5,057 nt of DNA, from assembly GCA_001800515.1 (NCBI GenBank), contig MGVN01000220.1, forward strand, positions 1 to 5,057, given 5' to 3'. The notes under the pieces were generated by a model. It did not search any database. It worked only from the letters and a program-made list of their open reading frames with translations, and was not told the DNA's origin. Of this stretch, positions 1-4,610 are shown one piece after another. The position numbers and the translations under genes are program-made. Origin of the DNA: Elusimicrobia bacterium RIFOXYB2_FULL_49_7 (lineage in GTDB: Bacteria; Fibrobacterota; OXYB2-FULL-49-7). The first letter of the stretch is position 1. Every line of letters starts with the position of its first letter.

Positions 1-3
1 AGC

Positions 4-756
4 ATGGGACAGAAAACAATCAGCGACATCATTTCCGACTTCATCAAGGAAGCAAAGGGGAATAGAAAGGCCAAAGACAGTCGAAAGGGAGTCATGAGAC
101 TGTTTAATGACTACCTTGCCGGCTACGGAGAGTTGGAATCGAATGTGGAGCAAGCGCCTTTGATCGTCCTTGCCAAAATCTCAAAGCTTGAGGCCTGGCA
201 CTTCCGCCATTTCTTGTCTTGGTTCATTATCCAGAAGGTCATCTGTGACAACAAGGCGGAATATGCGCCAATGCTCATGGAATTCGTCGAATGGTTGTGG
301 GCAAAGGCTGTCATCAGCGAAAAGGTCCACAGGGAAATGACGAGGGTGTTTGAGGAGCTGAAGGGTGAGCCGGAGCGATGCGAGAAGCTGTCTAGGCTCC
401 TATATGAGTTTGCCCAACGCGATTTGCCTAAATTCGAAGAATGGCGGCGAGATCCAAAAGCCTACGCCCGGAAGGCAGCTGTTTTAAAAGCAATCCATCA
501 CAAGCAGCCGACGGAAATACTGGATGGCTATTTCACCGTGACCCGAGTCGGACCGACGGCCTTATGGTTGGTTCCCGTCGATGAGGACTATGAGGATTCA
601 CCAAGGCCGAAGAAAGGGGCTGCGGAGATTGGGCCTGTCCAAGTGCCGGCTGAAGCGGCCAAGTTGGCTCGAGTAGGGGATGGCATGAGCTTGGCGATAG
701 GGAAGATGAATGATTACTGGAAGATGCTTGAAACTGGGAATGTGTATCCTCTGTGA
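4..756 (+). CDS. Protein of unknown function with integrase-like N-terminal helical domain
   Basis: I do not recognise this 250-residue protein as a named family. Residues about 5-110 are helical. Their spacing of hydrophobic and aromatic positions (MRLFNDYLAGYG at 31-42, FRHFLSWFIIQKVI at 67-80, LMEFVEWLWAKAVIS at 91-105) resembles the SAM-like core-binding domain of tyrosine recombinases. The catalytic domain with its R-H-R-Y residues is absent. Residues 110-165 are charged and helical. From about 171 to the end the protein looks beta-rich (EILDGYFTVTRVG, then IGPVQVPAEAAKLARVGDG) and closes with a WKMLETGNVYPL tail. No signal peptide or membrane segment is visible, so it is probably cytoplasmic. 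The frame is open to the window edge, so the true start could lie upstream; the ATG at 4 gives a sensible N-terminus. The next gene starts 6 bases after its stop, suggesting co-transcription. It could be a DNA-binding accessory protein of a mobile element, but this is inference. Confidence 0.75.
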   Translation: MGQKTISDIISDFIKEAKGNRKAKDSRKGVMRLFNDYLAGYGELESNVEQAPLIVLAKISKLEAWHFRHFLSWFIIQKVICDNKAEYAPMLMEFVEWLWAKAVISEKVHREMTRVFEELKGEPERCEKLSRLLYEFAQRDLPKFEEWRRDPKAYARKAAVLKAIHHKQPTEILDGYFTVTRVGPTALWLVPVDEDYEDSPRPKKGAAEIGPVQVPAEAAKLARVGDGMSLAIGKMNDYWKMLETGNVYPL

Positions 757-762
757 GGAATA

Positions 763-1161
763 GTGACTTGGGTTAGAAATCCGCGATGCCCAATTCCTGA
801 GCCTATTCGAGAGGCTTTGAAATCGCGCCTGTTACGGCATGCAAGACGGAAATGGGGCCAGAAGATATCCATGATCCTCATACGCTTCCATGGACGTTAT
901 GCTTATCTGGCAGCCCTGGAGCGTGGAACGAAAGATGTGTGTCCTATCCAAATGGTGCGCTACGCGCCTCTCGGAGCATCCCCTGTGGAGCTTTGCCGGC
1001 TTGGCTATCTGGGATCCGAGGATGAATGGGAATATAGTTTCTTCAAGTATTCTGATGAGCGTTATGAGCAGAGCGTGTGCGCCTCGGGACATTTCACGGC
1101 AACGCCTGAGCATTGCTTTGATACGTCCGCGGGAGTTTATTTTGGTGGGCTACGACGCTGA
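763..1161 (+). CDS. Conserved protein of unknown function (RLGYLGS/KYSDERYE signature)
   Basis: This is a 132-residue protein of no known function. It starts at GTG 763, six bases after the preceding stop, with GAGGAA at 755-760 acting as a close ribosome binding site that overlaps that stop. The N-terminus (residues 10-35) is a basic helix rich in Arg and Lys. A beta-type stretch, ISMILIRFHGRYAYLAAL, occupies residues 35-52. The distinctive part is residues 78-127: CRLGYLGSEDEWEYSFFKYS, then DERYE at 98-102, then SGHFTATPEHCFD, then AGVYF. From memory, small bacterial and archaeal proteins share this order of motifs (R-x-YLGS, W, YKYSDERYE, G-F-x-GTPEE, YL), and I am not aware of an assigned role. 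No catalytic residue set or membrane segment is evident. It is probably co-transcribed with the upstream gene. The minus-strand hicA gene ends only 27 bases beyond, so the two units converge. Confidence 0.72.
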   Translation: MTWVRNPRCPIPEPIREALKSRLLRHARRKWGQKISMILIRFHGRYAYLAALERGTKDVCPIQMVRYAPLGASPVELCRLGYLGSEDEWEYSFFKYSDERYEQSVCASGHFTATPEHCFDTSAGVYFGGLRR

Positions 1162-1188
1162 AATTACGAGAGAGCTCCCTGAGCCAGC

Positions 1189-1419
1189 TCAAAGCTCTGC
1201 CAAATACTGCTCCTCTGATATCTTGGCTTGCCTGAGAATTCCTTTGAGAGTGCCTGTCTTCAATTCAGGATGCATAGGAACGACGCAACCGATTTTTCCT
1301 GTTGGGGTCTCCTTGGCAAGTCGGACATGGCTTCCAGATCTCCCGCTCACATAGAATCCAAATCGATTGCAGAGAATCTTTACGACCTCATGCCCGGACA
1401 CTCTTCTTGGCCTTGACAT
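1189..1419 (-). CDS. hicA: HicA-type mRNA interferase toxin
   Basis: This is the toxin of a HicBA type II toxin-antitoxin module. HicA proteins are small double-stranded-RNA-binding-like ribonucleases that cleave mRNA when not held by HicB. The 76-residue length is usual for the family. Family marks run in order: the N-terminal RVSGHEVVKIL (residues 6-16); the GSHVRL loop (29-34), whose His31 is the expected catalytic histidine; VVPMHPELKTGTL (46-58), the conserved central strand and turn; and KGILRQAKISEEQYL (59-73), the C-terminal helix. The start is ATG at 1419, preceded by GAGGT five bases upstream. It lies 32 bases inside the 3' end of hicB, so translation is probably coupled. No key residue is missing, so it should be active. 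The order antitoxin then toxin is the reverse of the Escherichia coli hicAB operon but is common in other lineages, including archaea. Confidence 0.93.
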   Translation of the reverse strand: MSRPRRVSGHEVVKILCNRFGFYVSGRSGSHVRLAKETPTGKIGCVVPMHPELKTGTLKGILRQAKISEEQYLAEL

Positions 1420-1621
1420 CTTTTACCTCAAATATCGTCATTAGAGGCTTCTCTGGCCCCTCTAATGGGAATTCCTCCAGATAGAGTCCGGTCGCTTCCT
1501 TAAGATTGTTGACTGCCTCTTCAATGCTCACGCCCTGGCTCACGGTACCGACTTCGGGACATTCAGCAACATACATGTCCTCTTCCCTATGGAGCACTGC
1601 TGTGAATGTTCTGCTTTCCAT
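1388..1621 (-). CDS. hicB: HicB-type antitoxin
   Basis: This is the antitoxin partner of the overlapping hicA. HicB proteins bind HicA through a partly degenerate RNase H-like fold and block its active site. The 77-residue sequence shows the family pattern: a first strand, FTAVLHREEDMYVAECPE (residues 6-23); VSQGVSIEEAVNNLKEA (27-43), the conserved turn and helix; and a C-terminal strand, PLMTIFEVK (59-67). Many HicB proteins carry a helix-turn-helix or ribbon-helix-helix DNA-binding domain after the core. Here the chain ends soon after the core in a Lys-rich tail, so self-regulation through a classical DNA-binding domain is not evident. The start at ATG 1621 lacks a good Shine-Dalgarno site. 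A BRE/TATA-like promoter sits so close that the transcript may be leaderless. Its divergent neighbour is the zinc-ribbon gene. Confidence 0.92.
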   Translation of the reverse strand: MESRTFTAVLHREEDMYVAECPEVGTVSQGVSIEEAVNNLKEATGLYLEEFPLEGPEKPLMTIFEVKDVKAKKSVRA

Positions 1622-1829
1622 GCAGGATCCAAGAGCAGCTCGTATAAATATCTTTCTCTGGTAGTTTTAGATAACTGGGACTGTGCCGGGGGTTCCGATT
1701 TACAACCGTAAGGAATAAAAAGAGGTTCACGCCTGCGCGTGGCCCCTACACCTTTGGATAAATAACTCCGAAGCGTGATACGCCATCCTACGACGCCCCT
1801 GCTGGCTTCAGGTATCGTAAAATGCAAAT
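1622..1829. other. Divergent control region between hicBA and the zinc-ribbon/nuclease genes
   Basis: These 208 bases hold no gene I can support. The end near hicB carries the BRE/TATA promoter. The middle has two short inverted repeats: CACGC at 1728-1732 with GCGTG at 1737-1741, and GCGT at 1773-1776 with ACGC at 1780-1783. Either could be a small operator, but both are short. On the plus strand the AT-rich GATAAATA at 1757-1764 is the only reasonable TATA-like candidate for the rightward genes. It lies about 70 bases before the GTG start, which would leave a leader of roughly 40 bases. The region probably holds both promoters; the rightward assignment is weak. Confidence 0.45.
1643..1658 (-). 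promoter_or_regulatory. Archaeal-type BRE/TATA promoter of hicBA
   Basis: Read on the minus strand, a purine-rich GAGAAAG (BRE-like) runs directly into ATATTTATA (TATA box). The box is centred about 25 bases from the A of the hicB ATG at 1621. In archaea transcription starts about 22-27 bases after the TATA centre, so the mRNA would begin at or next to the start codon. A bacterial reading is possible but I find no matching -35 element. Confidence 0.5.
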
Positions 1830-2066
1830 GTGATTCGGCTCGACAAGCATCCAATAGAGTTTCCCTGCCCCAATTGCAGCTTCTACAACACCATATTCTT
1901 GAAGCAGGCTAGGTTGCGAGACATCGTAATCTGCGGCGGATGCAAACGCAATATCCAGCTGGACGATCAGATGAACGAATGTCGCAAGACTATTCATCGA
2001 TTCAGGCGGGCGATAGAAGAACTGAATAATACGCTCAAAGGAATGACAATCAACATTCGGTCATAG
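1830..2066 (+). CDS. Small zinc-ribbon protein with helical tail
   Basis: This 78-residue protein has a four-cysteine zinc ribbon: CPNC at residues 13-16 and CGGC at 35-38, separated by 18 residues with the beta-forming content of a rubredoxin-like knuckle pair. It is followed by KRNIQLDDQM and a basic amphipathic helix (CRKTIHRFRRAIEELNNTLK, 51-70) that could form a coiled coil or bind a partner. The start must be GTG 1830. The frame is closed by TAA at 1818-1820, and the only other in-frame candidate, an internal ATG, would lose the ribbon. No strong Shine-Dalgarno site precedes it. A tiny reading frame, ATG CAA ATG TGA at 1822-1833, overlaps this GTG. The nuclease-like gene begins 7 bases after the stop, with AGGTG overlapping the TAG as its ribosome binding site, so the two genes are almost certainly one unit. 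The role is unknown; nucleic-acid or partner binding is inferred. Confidence 0.82.
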   Translation: MIRLDKHPIEFPCPNCSFYNTIFLKQARLRDIVICGGCKRNIQLDDQMNECRKTIHRFRRAIEELNNTLKGMTINIRS

Positions 2067-2073
2067 GTGCCCA

Positions 2074-3027
2074 ATGAATAACGAACTGATTCGAAGTCTC
2101 CGATACAAGCTTCAAAAGCGCACGCGCCGACTGAACTCGACAGGCCTTCAGCTGTTCCACCTCGGCCTCAAGCAGTACTGGGGATTCCTTCAGGGAGATT
2201 CTCTTCTGTCCTCAGTACTGGAAGAGCTTGAAAAGAAGAAGCCAGAGATGGCGGCGGAGGCTGACAAAATCCTACAAGGTCAGACACCCGGCTTTAGCAC
2301 GGAGATGGAAATCGTTGCCGCGTCATACTTCGTGATCAAGAAGTGTGTCGCCCATACAGACCAAGGTATCGAGGGTTCAGTAGGCCACCGGTACGACCGG
2401 GACTCAAAGGACGACGCAAGTGTAGAATCGTTTCGTTCAATATTCCTTGAGCCCTTATACGATTACATTGACGAACAACTCGACGATCAGCGAGCAATTC
2501 TCGCTCAGCTAAAGCGCTACAAGCATCGTTGCGAATGGTTTCGGCGGAGCAGGCTTGCGGCACTATGGAACGCGGACACCCAACAGGGAGAAAAGAACCT
2601 CGCGTATGACTTGTACGAATATCTCTTCGAGCAGGGAATCGAGTTCTCAATCGAGCCTCGGTCAGCGTCCGGGATTGCAGATCTGGTTGGGGCCCAGACA
2701 GGGCCAGAGCGCTTGGTCGCTGATGCCAAGGTCTTTACTTCAGACAAGGGGAAGCATTATCTCATCAACGCCTTCAATCAGATTTACTCCTACACCGTTG
2801 ACTTCAATGAGCCGTTCGGGTACTTGGTCGTCTTTAAGTTCTGCCCGGAGGACATCCGGTTCCCATTCGCCGCCCAAGAGCAGTCCGTTCCTTGCATGAC
2901 GCACAACAACAAGACAATCTTTGTACTCGTCATTGATCTATGCGAGGAGCAGGAGTCGGCTTCGAAACGCGGCCCCCTCAGGACCATAGAGATTTCTGAA
3001 GAAGAGCTCATTAGGGTAAAACAATAG
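2074..3027 (+). CDS. Putative PD-(D/E)XK nuclease with helical N-terminal domain
   Basis: This 317-residue protein has two parts. Residues 1-165 are helical and basic at first (LRYKLQKRTRRLNSTGLQLF), with an acidic helix around 127-140 and RYKHRCEWFRRSRLAALW at 148-165. I do not recognise this half. Residues 173-260 fit a PD-(D/E)XK nuclease core: Glu173 in the helix EKNLAYDLYEYLFEQG; a strand with Glu194 and then SGIADLVG, placing the first metal-binding Asp at 203; the strand RLVADAKVF with Asp217-Ala-Lys219 as the (D/E)XK element; and the helix NAFNQIYSY, whose Gln236-x3-Tyr240 matches the QxxxY motif of RecB/Cas4-like nucleases. It ends with the core strand FGYLVVFKF. All catalytic positions are present, so metal-dependent DNA or RNA cleavage is plausible. 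The fold call comes from motif spacing by eye, not a profile search. It pairs with the zinc-ribbon gene and sits beside hicBA, which suggests a defence or restriction role (inference). Confidence 0.8.
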   Translation: MNNELIRSLRYKLQKRTRRLNSTGLQLFHLGLKQYWGFLQGDSLLSSVLEELEKKKPEMAAEADKILQGQTPGFSTEMEIVAASYFVIKKCVAHTDQGIEGSVGHRYDRDSKDDASVESFRSIFLEPLYDYIDEQLDDQRAILAQLKRYKHRCEWFRRSRLAALWNADTQQGEKNLAYDLYEYLFEQGIEFSIEPRSASGIADLVGAQTGPERLVADAKVFTSDKGKHYLINAFNQIYSYTVDFNEPFGYLVVFKFCPEDIRFPFAAQEQSVPCMTHNNKTIFVLVIDLCEEQESASKRGPLRTIEISEEELIRVKQ

Positions 3028-3041
3028 CTGACCAGTTATAG

Positions 3042-3106
3042 GAATCCCTTCATCATGAATATGTCGGGGGCTCCGGTCATCTGCCGCAAGCAATGGAAAG
3101 GGATTC
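3042..3106. repeat. 9-bp inverted repeat between convergent genes
   Basis: GAATCCCTT at 3042-3050 is exactly complementary to AAGGGATTC at 3098-3106, with 47 bases between the arms and a possible G-T pair extending it. It sits between the nuclease stop (3027) and the end of the minus-strand gene (3122). RNA from either strand could fold here. There is no T-tract, so this is not a standard terminator. It may be a processing or stability structure, or chance. Confidence 0.4.
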
Positions 3107-3121
3107 TCGCCAGCGCCTGGA

Positions 3122-3394
3122 TCAATGTGGCCCAGTTGGATGCTTGGCCAGCCAGTCAAGAGCTCCCTTCAGAACAGCATGTTCAGCATCTATGGACTGA
3201 TGCTCTCTTTCGATATTGGCTGCGATTATGAATCCCAATTTTGACCATGCCAACAACATTTCTTCGGGACTTGGCTCCAGGGACACAGCAGCATCGTGCA
3301 TTTTCTCCATCAATTGATTGCTGTTCTCCCAGGTCTTGCCTTTTAACTGCAAGAATAGTTTCTTCTGGAAGTCATCGGCGTTGAAGTTTCCCAT
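3122..3394 (-). CDS. Small protein of unknown function
   Basis: I do not recognise this 90-residue protein. It is mostly helical and amphipathic: DDFQKKLFLQLKGKTWE (residues 7-23), NQLMEKMHDAAVSL (26-39), SPEEMLLAWSKLGFIIAAN (42-60), a His/Glu-rich EREHQSIDAEHAV (62-74), and ALDWLAKHP (78-86). There are no cysteine pairs, no clear membrane span and no signal peptide. The stretch at 47-59 is hydrophobic but too short and polar-flanked for a membrane helix. The start at ATG 3394 is supported by GGAGG eight bases upstream and by an in-frame TAG at 3422-3424 that limits the frame. Its coding strand opposes both neighbouring operons, so it has its own promoter in the stretch to its right; I cannot place that promoter firmly. 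A regulator or antitoxin-like partner is possible from size alone. Confidence 0.68.
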   Translation of the reverse strand: MGNFNADDFQKKLFLQLKGKTWENSNQLMEKMHDAAVSLEPSPEEMLLAWSKLGFIIAANIEREHQSIDAEHAVLKGALDWLAKHPTGPH

Positions 3395-3484
3395 CTTTAA
3401 GCCTCCACTCTCGAGGCGATTCTAACATTCCGTCGCATGGCATTCTTGAGGACATTATCAACGCGTACAATCGCGGTAAAATAG

Positions 3485-3534
3485 CGCGCCGCGCCCTCAT
3501 TCCGGGCAGGTTATCCACGGCGCGAATGCTGCCC
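3485..3534. repeat. Interlocking GC-rich inverted repeats
   Basis: CGCGCC at 3485-3490 (and again at 3490-3495) is complementary to GGCGCG at 3519-3524. GGGCAG at 3504-3509 is complementary to CTGCCC at 3529-3534. The two stems interlock, so both together would form a pseudoknot-like fold; alternatively they are mutually exclusive. TTATCCACG lies in the loop at 3511-3519. Confidence 0.35.
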
Positions 3535-3584
3535 AGGCATTCTTACCCTTCGGGGTTGAGCTCCAGCGCTGAAAGACATAAATG

Positions 3585-3607
3585 ATCCGCCGCAGGGGCT
3601 AGCGGAT
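3585..3607. repeat. Short hairpin
   Basis: ATCCGC at 3585-3590 pairs perfectly with GCGGAT at 3602-3607 around an 11-base loop, with a G-T pair possible at the base. It has no T-tract after it. It may be part of the larger structured stretch or a simple operator. Confidence 0.3.
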
Positions 3608-3668
3608 TCGTCAGCCGGGCATTCTGGCCTCCTCACCATTCGGTCAATTTAAGTCTTTCCCTCCTTGA

Positions 3669-3704
3669 GGCCGCGCTTCCGCTGAAGCGACAGCGCAAGC
3701 GGCC
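3669..3704 (+). promoter_or_regulatory. Stepped hairpin in the presumed leader of the rightward operon
   Basis: Three 4-bp stems stack coaxially. GGCC 3669-3672 pairs with GGCC 3701-3704, GCTT 3675-3678 with AAGC 3697-3700, and CGCT 3680-3683 with AGCG 3692-3695. A 2-base bulge and a C-C mismatch separate them, and the loop has 8 bases. It ends about 50 bases before the Shine-Dalgarno site of the first operon gene, so it likely lies in the mRNA leader. Confidence 0.42.
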
Positions 3705-3755
3705 GTCGCTGGCCTTCGGTAGTGTGTAGGCCATTTGATGGTCGAGATGATTTAC

Positions 3756-3765
3756 AAGGAGGTGA
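3756..3765 (+). promoter_or_regulatory. Strong Shine-Dalgarno site of the first operon gene
   Basis: AAGGAGGTGA is nearly a full match to the 16S rRNA tail. It lies 6 bases before the ATG at 3772, which fixes that start. Confidence 0.85.
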
Positions 3766-3771
3766 ATCAAA

Positions 3772-4068
3772 ATGAATGGACAAAATAAGTTGAGGATTGA
3801 GGATGATGTGGTTGGATGGCTTTCGAATGGCGAGAAGTTCCGGAAGCAGAAAGTCATCGCAAGCAGATGGGTGTTGAAACAGCAGTTCAGATACAGAGCA
3901 GATGTCGAGGCGCTTAATAGCGCCGTCGACTCTCTGACAGAGGATGAGCTGGAATGGCTGGCCAGGGAGAGCGTTGAAGGTTACGCGGACAGCCAGAAGC
4001 GGATGGATTTCTTCGAGCAGCGTGCAATTTTGCTTGAGGGAAGCGGGAGGAGCGAAAATGTGGAATGA
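3772..4068 (+). CDS. Small protein of unknown function, first gene of a mobile-element-like operon
   Basis: This 98-residue protein is unrecognised. It is charged and largely helical: RIEDDVVGWLSNGEKFRKQK (residues 8-27), a basic and aromatic stretch SRWVLKQQFRYRADVEALN (31-49), then DSLTEDELEWLARESVEGYA (53-72), and an acidic/basic helix ending near 89. No cysteines, membrane spans or signal peptide are seen. The pattern LTEDELEWLA resembles helices in small phage regulatory proteins, but that is not diagnostic. The start ATG 3772 has the best ribosome binding site in the window. Its last 11 bases overlap the start of the DUF2958 gene, implying translational coupling. A frame on the opposite strand across 3649-4092 is a shadow: it is proline/serine-rich, has no ribosome binding site and conflicts with this gene. 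Confidence 0.8.
   Translation: MNGQNKLRIEDDVVGWLSNGEKFRKQKVIASRWVLKQQFRYRADVEALNSAVDSLTEDELEWLARESVEGYADSQKRMDFFEQRAILLEGSGRSENVE
4045..4052 (+). promoter_or_regulatory. Ribosome binding site that sets the DUF2958 start
   Basis: GGGAGGAG lies 5 bases before ATG 4058, inside the end of the previous gene. It favours 4058 over the longer in-frame ATG at 3944. Confidence 0.75.
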
Positions 4069-4387
4069 GCCAACAAGGGGAGAACTTGTCAAACTCCCCC
4101 CGCTTTATTCGCAGGATGGGGAGCATACACGAGACAAAATCGTGCATGCCCACTTCTTCCTAGGGGGTTGCGACTGGTACATAACGGAGTATGACGGGGA
4201 GGATGCGTATTTCGGATTTGCGATATTGTTCCCAGGCAGCGGAATGGCCGAATGGGGATACATCAGCTTTCGGGAGCTGAAAGCACTCAAAGCCAAAGGG
4301 GTCTTTGAGGTTGATTTTGATGGCCACTGGACGCCAACAAAGGTATCCGAGATTCAGAAGATAGTCGAGGAGGGCGGCTGCTGGTAA
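4058..4387 (+). CDS. DUF2958 family protein
   Basis: This 109-residue protein matches the DUF2958 family as I know it, a family without assigned function that is frequent on plasmids, conjugative elements and some phages. Signature parts, in order: the start MWNEPTRGEL with LPPLY; DKIVHAHFFLGGCDWYITEY (residues 27-46), the conserved core with Cys38, Asp39 and Trp40; DGEDAYFGFAIL (46-57); AEWGYISFREL (64-74); and EVDFDGHW followed by TPTKVSEI (84-99). The length is close to the usual 100-120. The frame is open back to an ATG at 3944, but those extra 38 residues lie wholly within the previous gene, are low-quality sequence and have no homology I recognise; the ribosome binding site supports 4058. 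The stop TAA overlaps the next ATG (TAATG), so expression is tightly coupled to both neighbours. It is probably a soluble cytoplasmic protein. Confidence 0.85.
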   Translation: MWNEPTRGELVKLPPLYSQDGEHTRDKIVHAHFFLGGCDWYITEYDGEDAYFGFAILFPGSGMAEWGYISFRELKALKAKGVFEVDFDGHWTPTKVSEIQKIVEEGGCW

Positions 4388-4605
4388 TGGCAAAACACAA
4401 AATGAAGCCCTACTTTGTCATTTCAAGAGAACTCGGCTGTGACGGTGTGTTCGGGGAAAGAATCGAGGCGGAGAACGACGAAGAGGCATGGGAGATTGTT
4501 CAGGAAAGCATAGCAACGAACATGAGTCAGGACTGGCTATTTACCGCGGATGAATTCGGGAAGCTAAAGGAACTGTGCGAGAAGCTGCTGGCGGAGAGCC
4601 ATTGA
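4387..4605 (+). CDS. Small protein of unknown function
   Basis: This is a 72-residue protein I cannot assign. It begins with a basic MAKHKMK, then a strand PYFVISRELG, a second strand GERIEAENDEEAWEIVQESI (residues 23-42), a WLFTADEF turn (50-57), and a closing helix GKLKELCEKLLAES. The strand-strand-helix pattern with an AENDEEAWEIV element is common among small phage and plasmid proteins that adopt a ferredoxin-like or beta-hairpin/helix fold, but no family can be named. Its ATG overlaps the DUF2958 stop by one base, so it relies on re-initiation. Antisense frames over 4105-4393 and 4527-4985 have no ribosome binding sites and biased composition and are shadows. Confidence 0.75.
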   Translation: MAKHKMKPYFVISRELGCDGVFGERIEAENDEEAWEIVQESIATNMSQDWLFTADEFGKLKELCEKLLAESH

Positions 4606-4610
4606 AGAAG

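Larger units (their letters stand above)
3426..3641 (+). repeat. Iteron-like cluster of six CATTC motifs
   Basis: CATTC occurs at 3426, 3441, 3498, 3538, 3620 and 3637 on the plus strand. Three copies sit inside the identical octamer GGCATTCT at 3439-3446, 3536-3543 and 3618-3625. Two others continue as CATTCCG. About 0.2 copies of a pentamer are expected by chance in this length. The spacing is irregular, so this may be a protein-binding cluster rather than a strict iteron array. Confidence 0.4.
3395..3771. other. 377-base gene-free region, rich in inverted repeats and CATTC motifs
   Basis: No convincing gene lies here. The stretch separates divergent genes and should contain both promoters. 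It holds six CATTC pentamers on the plus strand, three of them within the octamer GGCATTCT. It also holds a GC-rich nested set of inverted repeats at 3485-3534, a hairpin at 3585-3607 and a strong stepped hairpin at 3669-3704. CAATTTAAG near 3645 is a weak TATA-like candidate for the rightward operon; start-site spacing from it would put the RNA 5' end close to the hairpin. Short open stretches exist in several frames, including a 33-codon protein-like run on the minus strand around 3500-3600, but none has a start codon and ribosome binding site. It could be a regulatory leader, a structured RNA, an origin, or decayed coding sequence. Confidence 0.5.

Noticed and set aside
1171..1198. Possible terminator between the gene ending at 1161 and hicA
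   Set aside because: GAGCT/AGCTC and AGAGCT/AGCTCT pairings exist, but the stems are short and partly inside the hicA end, and no T-tract follows on either strand.
890..1354. 154-codon plus-strand frame
   Set aside because: It overlaps the better-supported gene at 763-1161 and runs through hicA in antisense. It has no ribosome binding site and no family pattern.
1681..1760. Possible tRNA remnant (a GGGGGTTCCGATT-like stretch)
   Set aside because: The T-arm does not pair, and no acceptor, D or anticodon stem can be built on either strand.
2336..2650. 104-codon minus-strand frame inside the nuclease gene
   Set aside because: It is Arg/Cys-rich antisense of a gene with a coherent fold and coupling to its upstream partner.
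3511..3519. TTATCCACG as a DnaA box
   Set aside because: A single copy with one mismatch, and the window looks archaeal. It is kept only as context for the structured region.
3495..3600. 33-codon protein-like run on the minus strand
   Set aside because: It has no start codon, is bounded by stops on both sides and has no ribosome binding site. It could be a decayed fragment, but nothing recognisable supports this.
3649..4092. 147-codon minus-strand frame
   Set aside because: It is a shadow of the plus-strand gene at 3772-4068, which has a near-perfect Shine-Dalgarno site. The translated sequence is Pro/Ser-rich with no domain.
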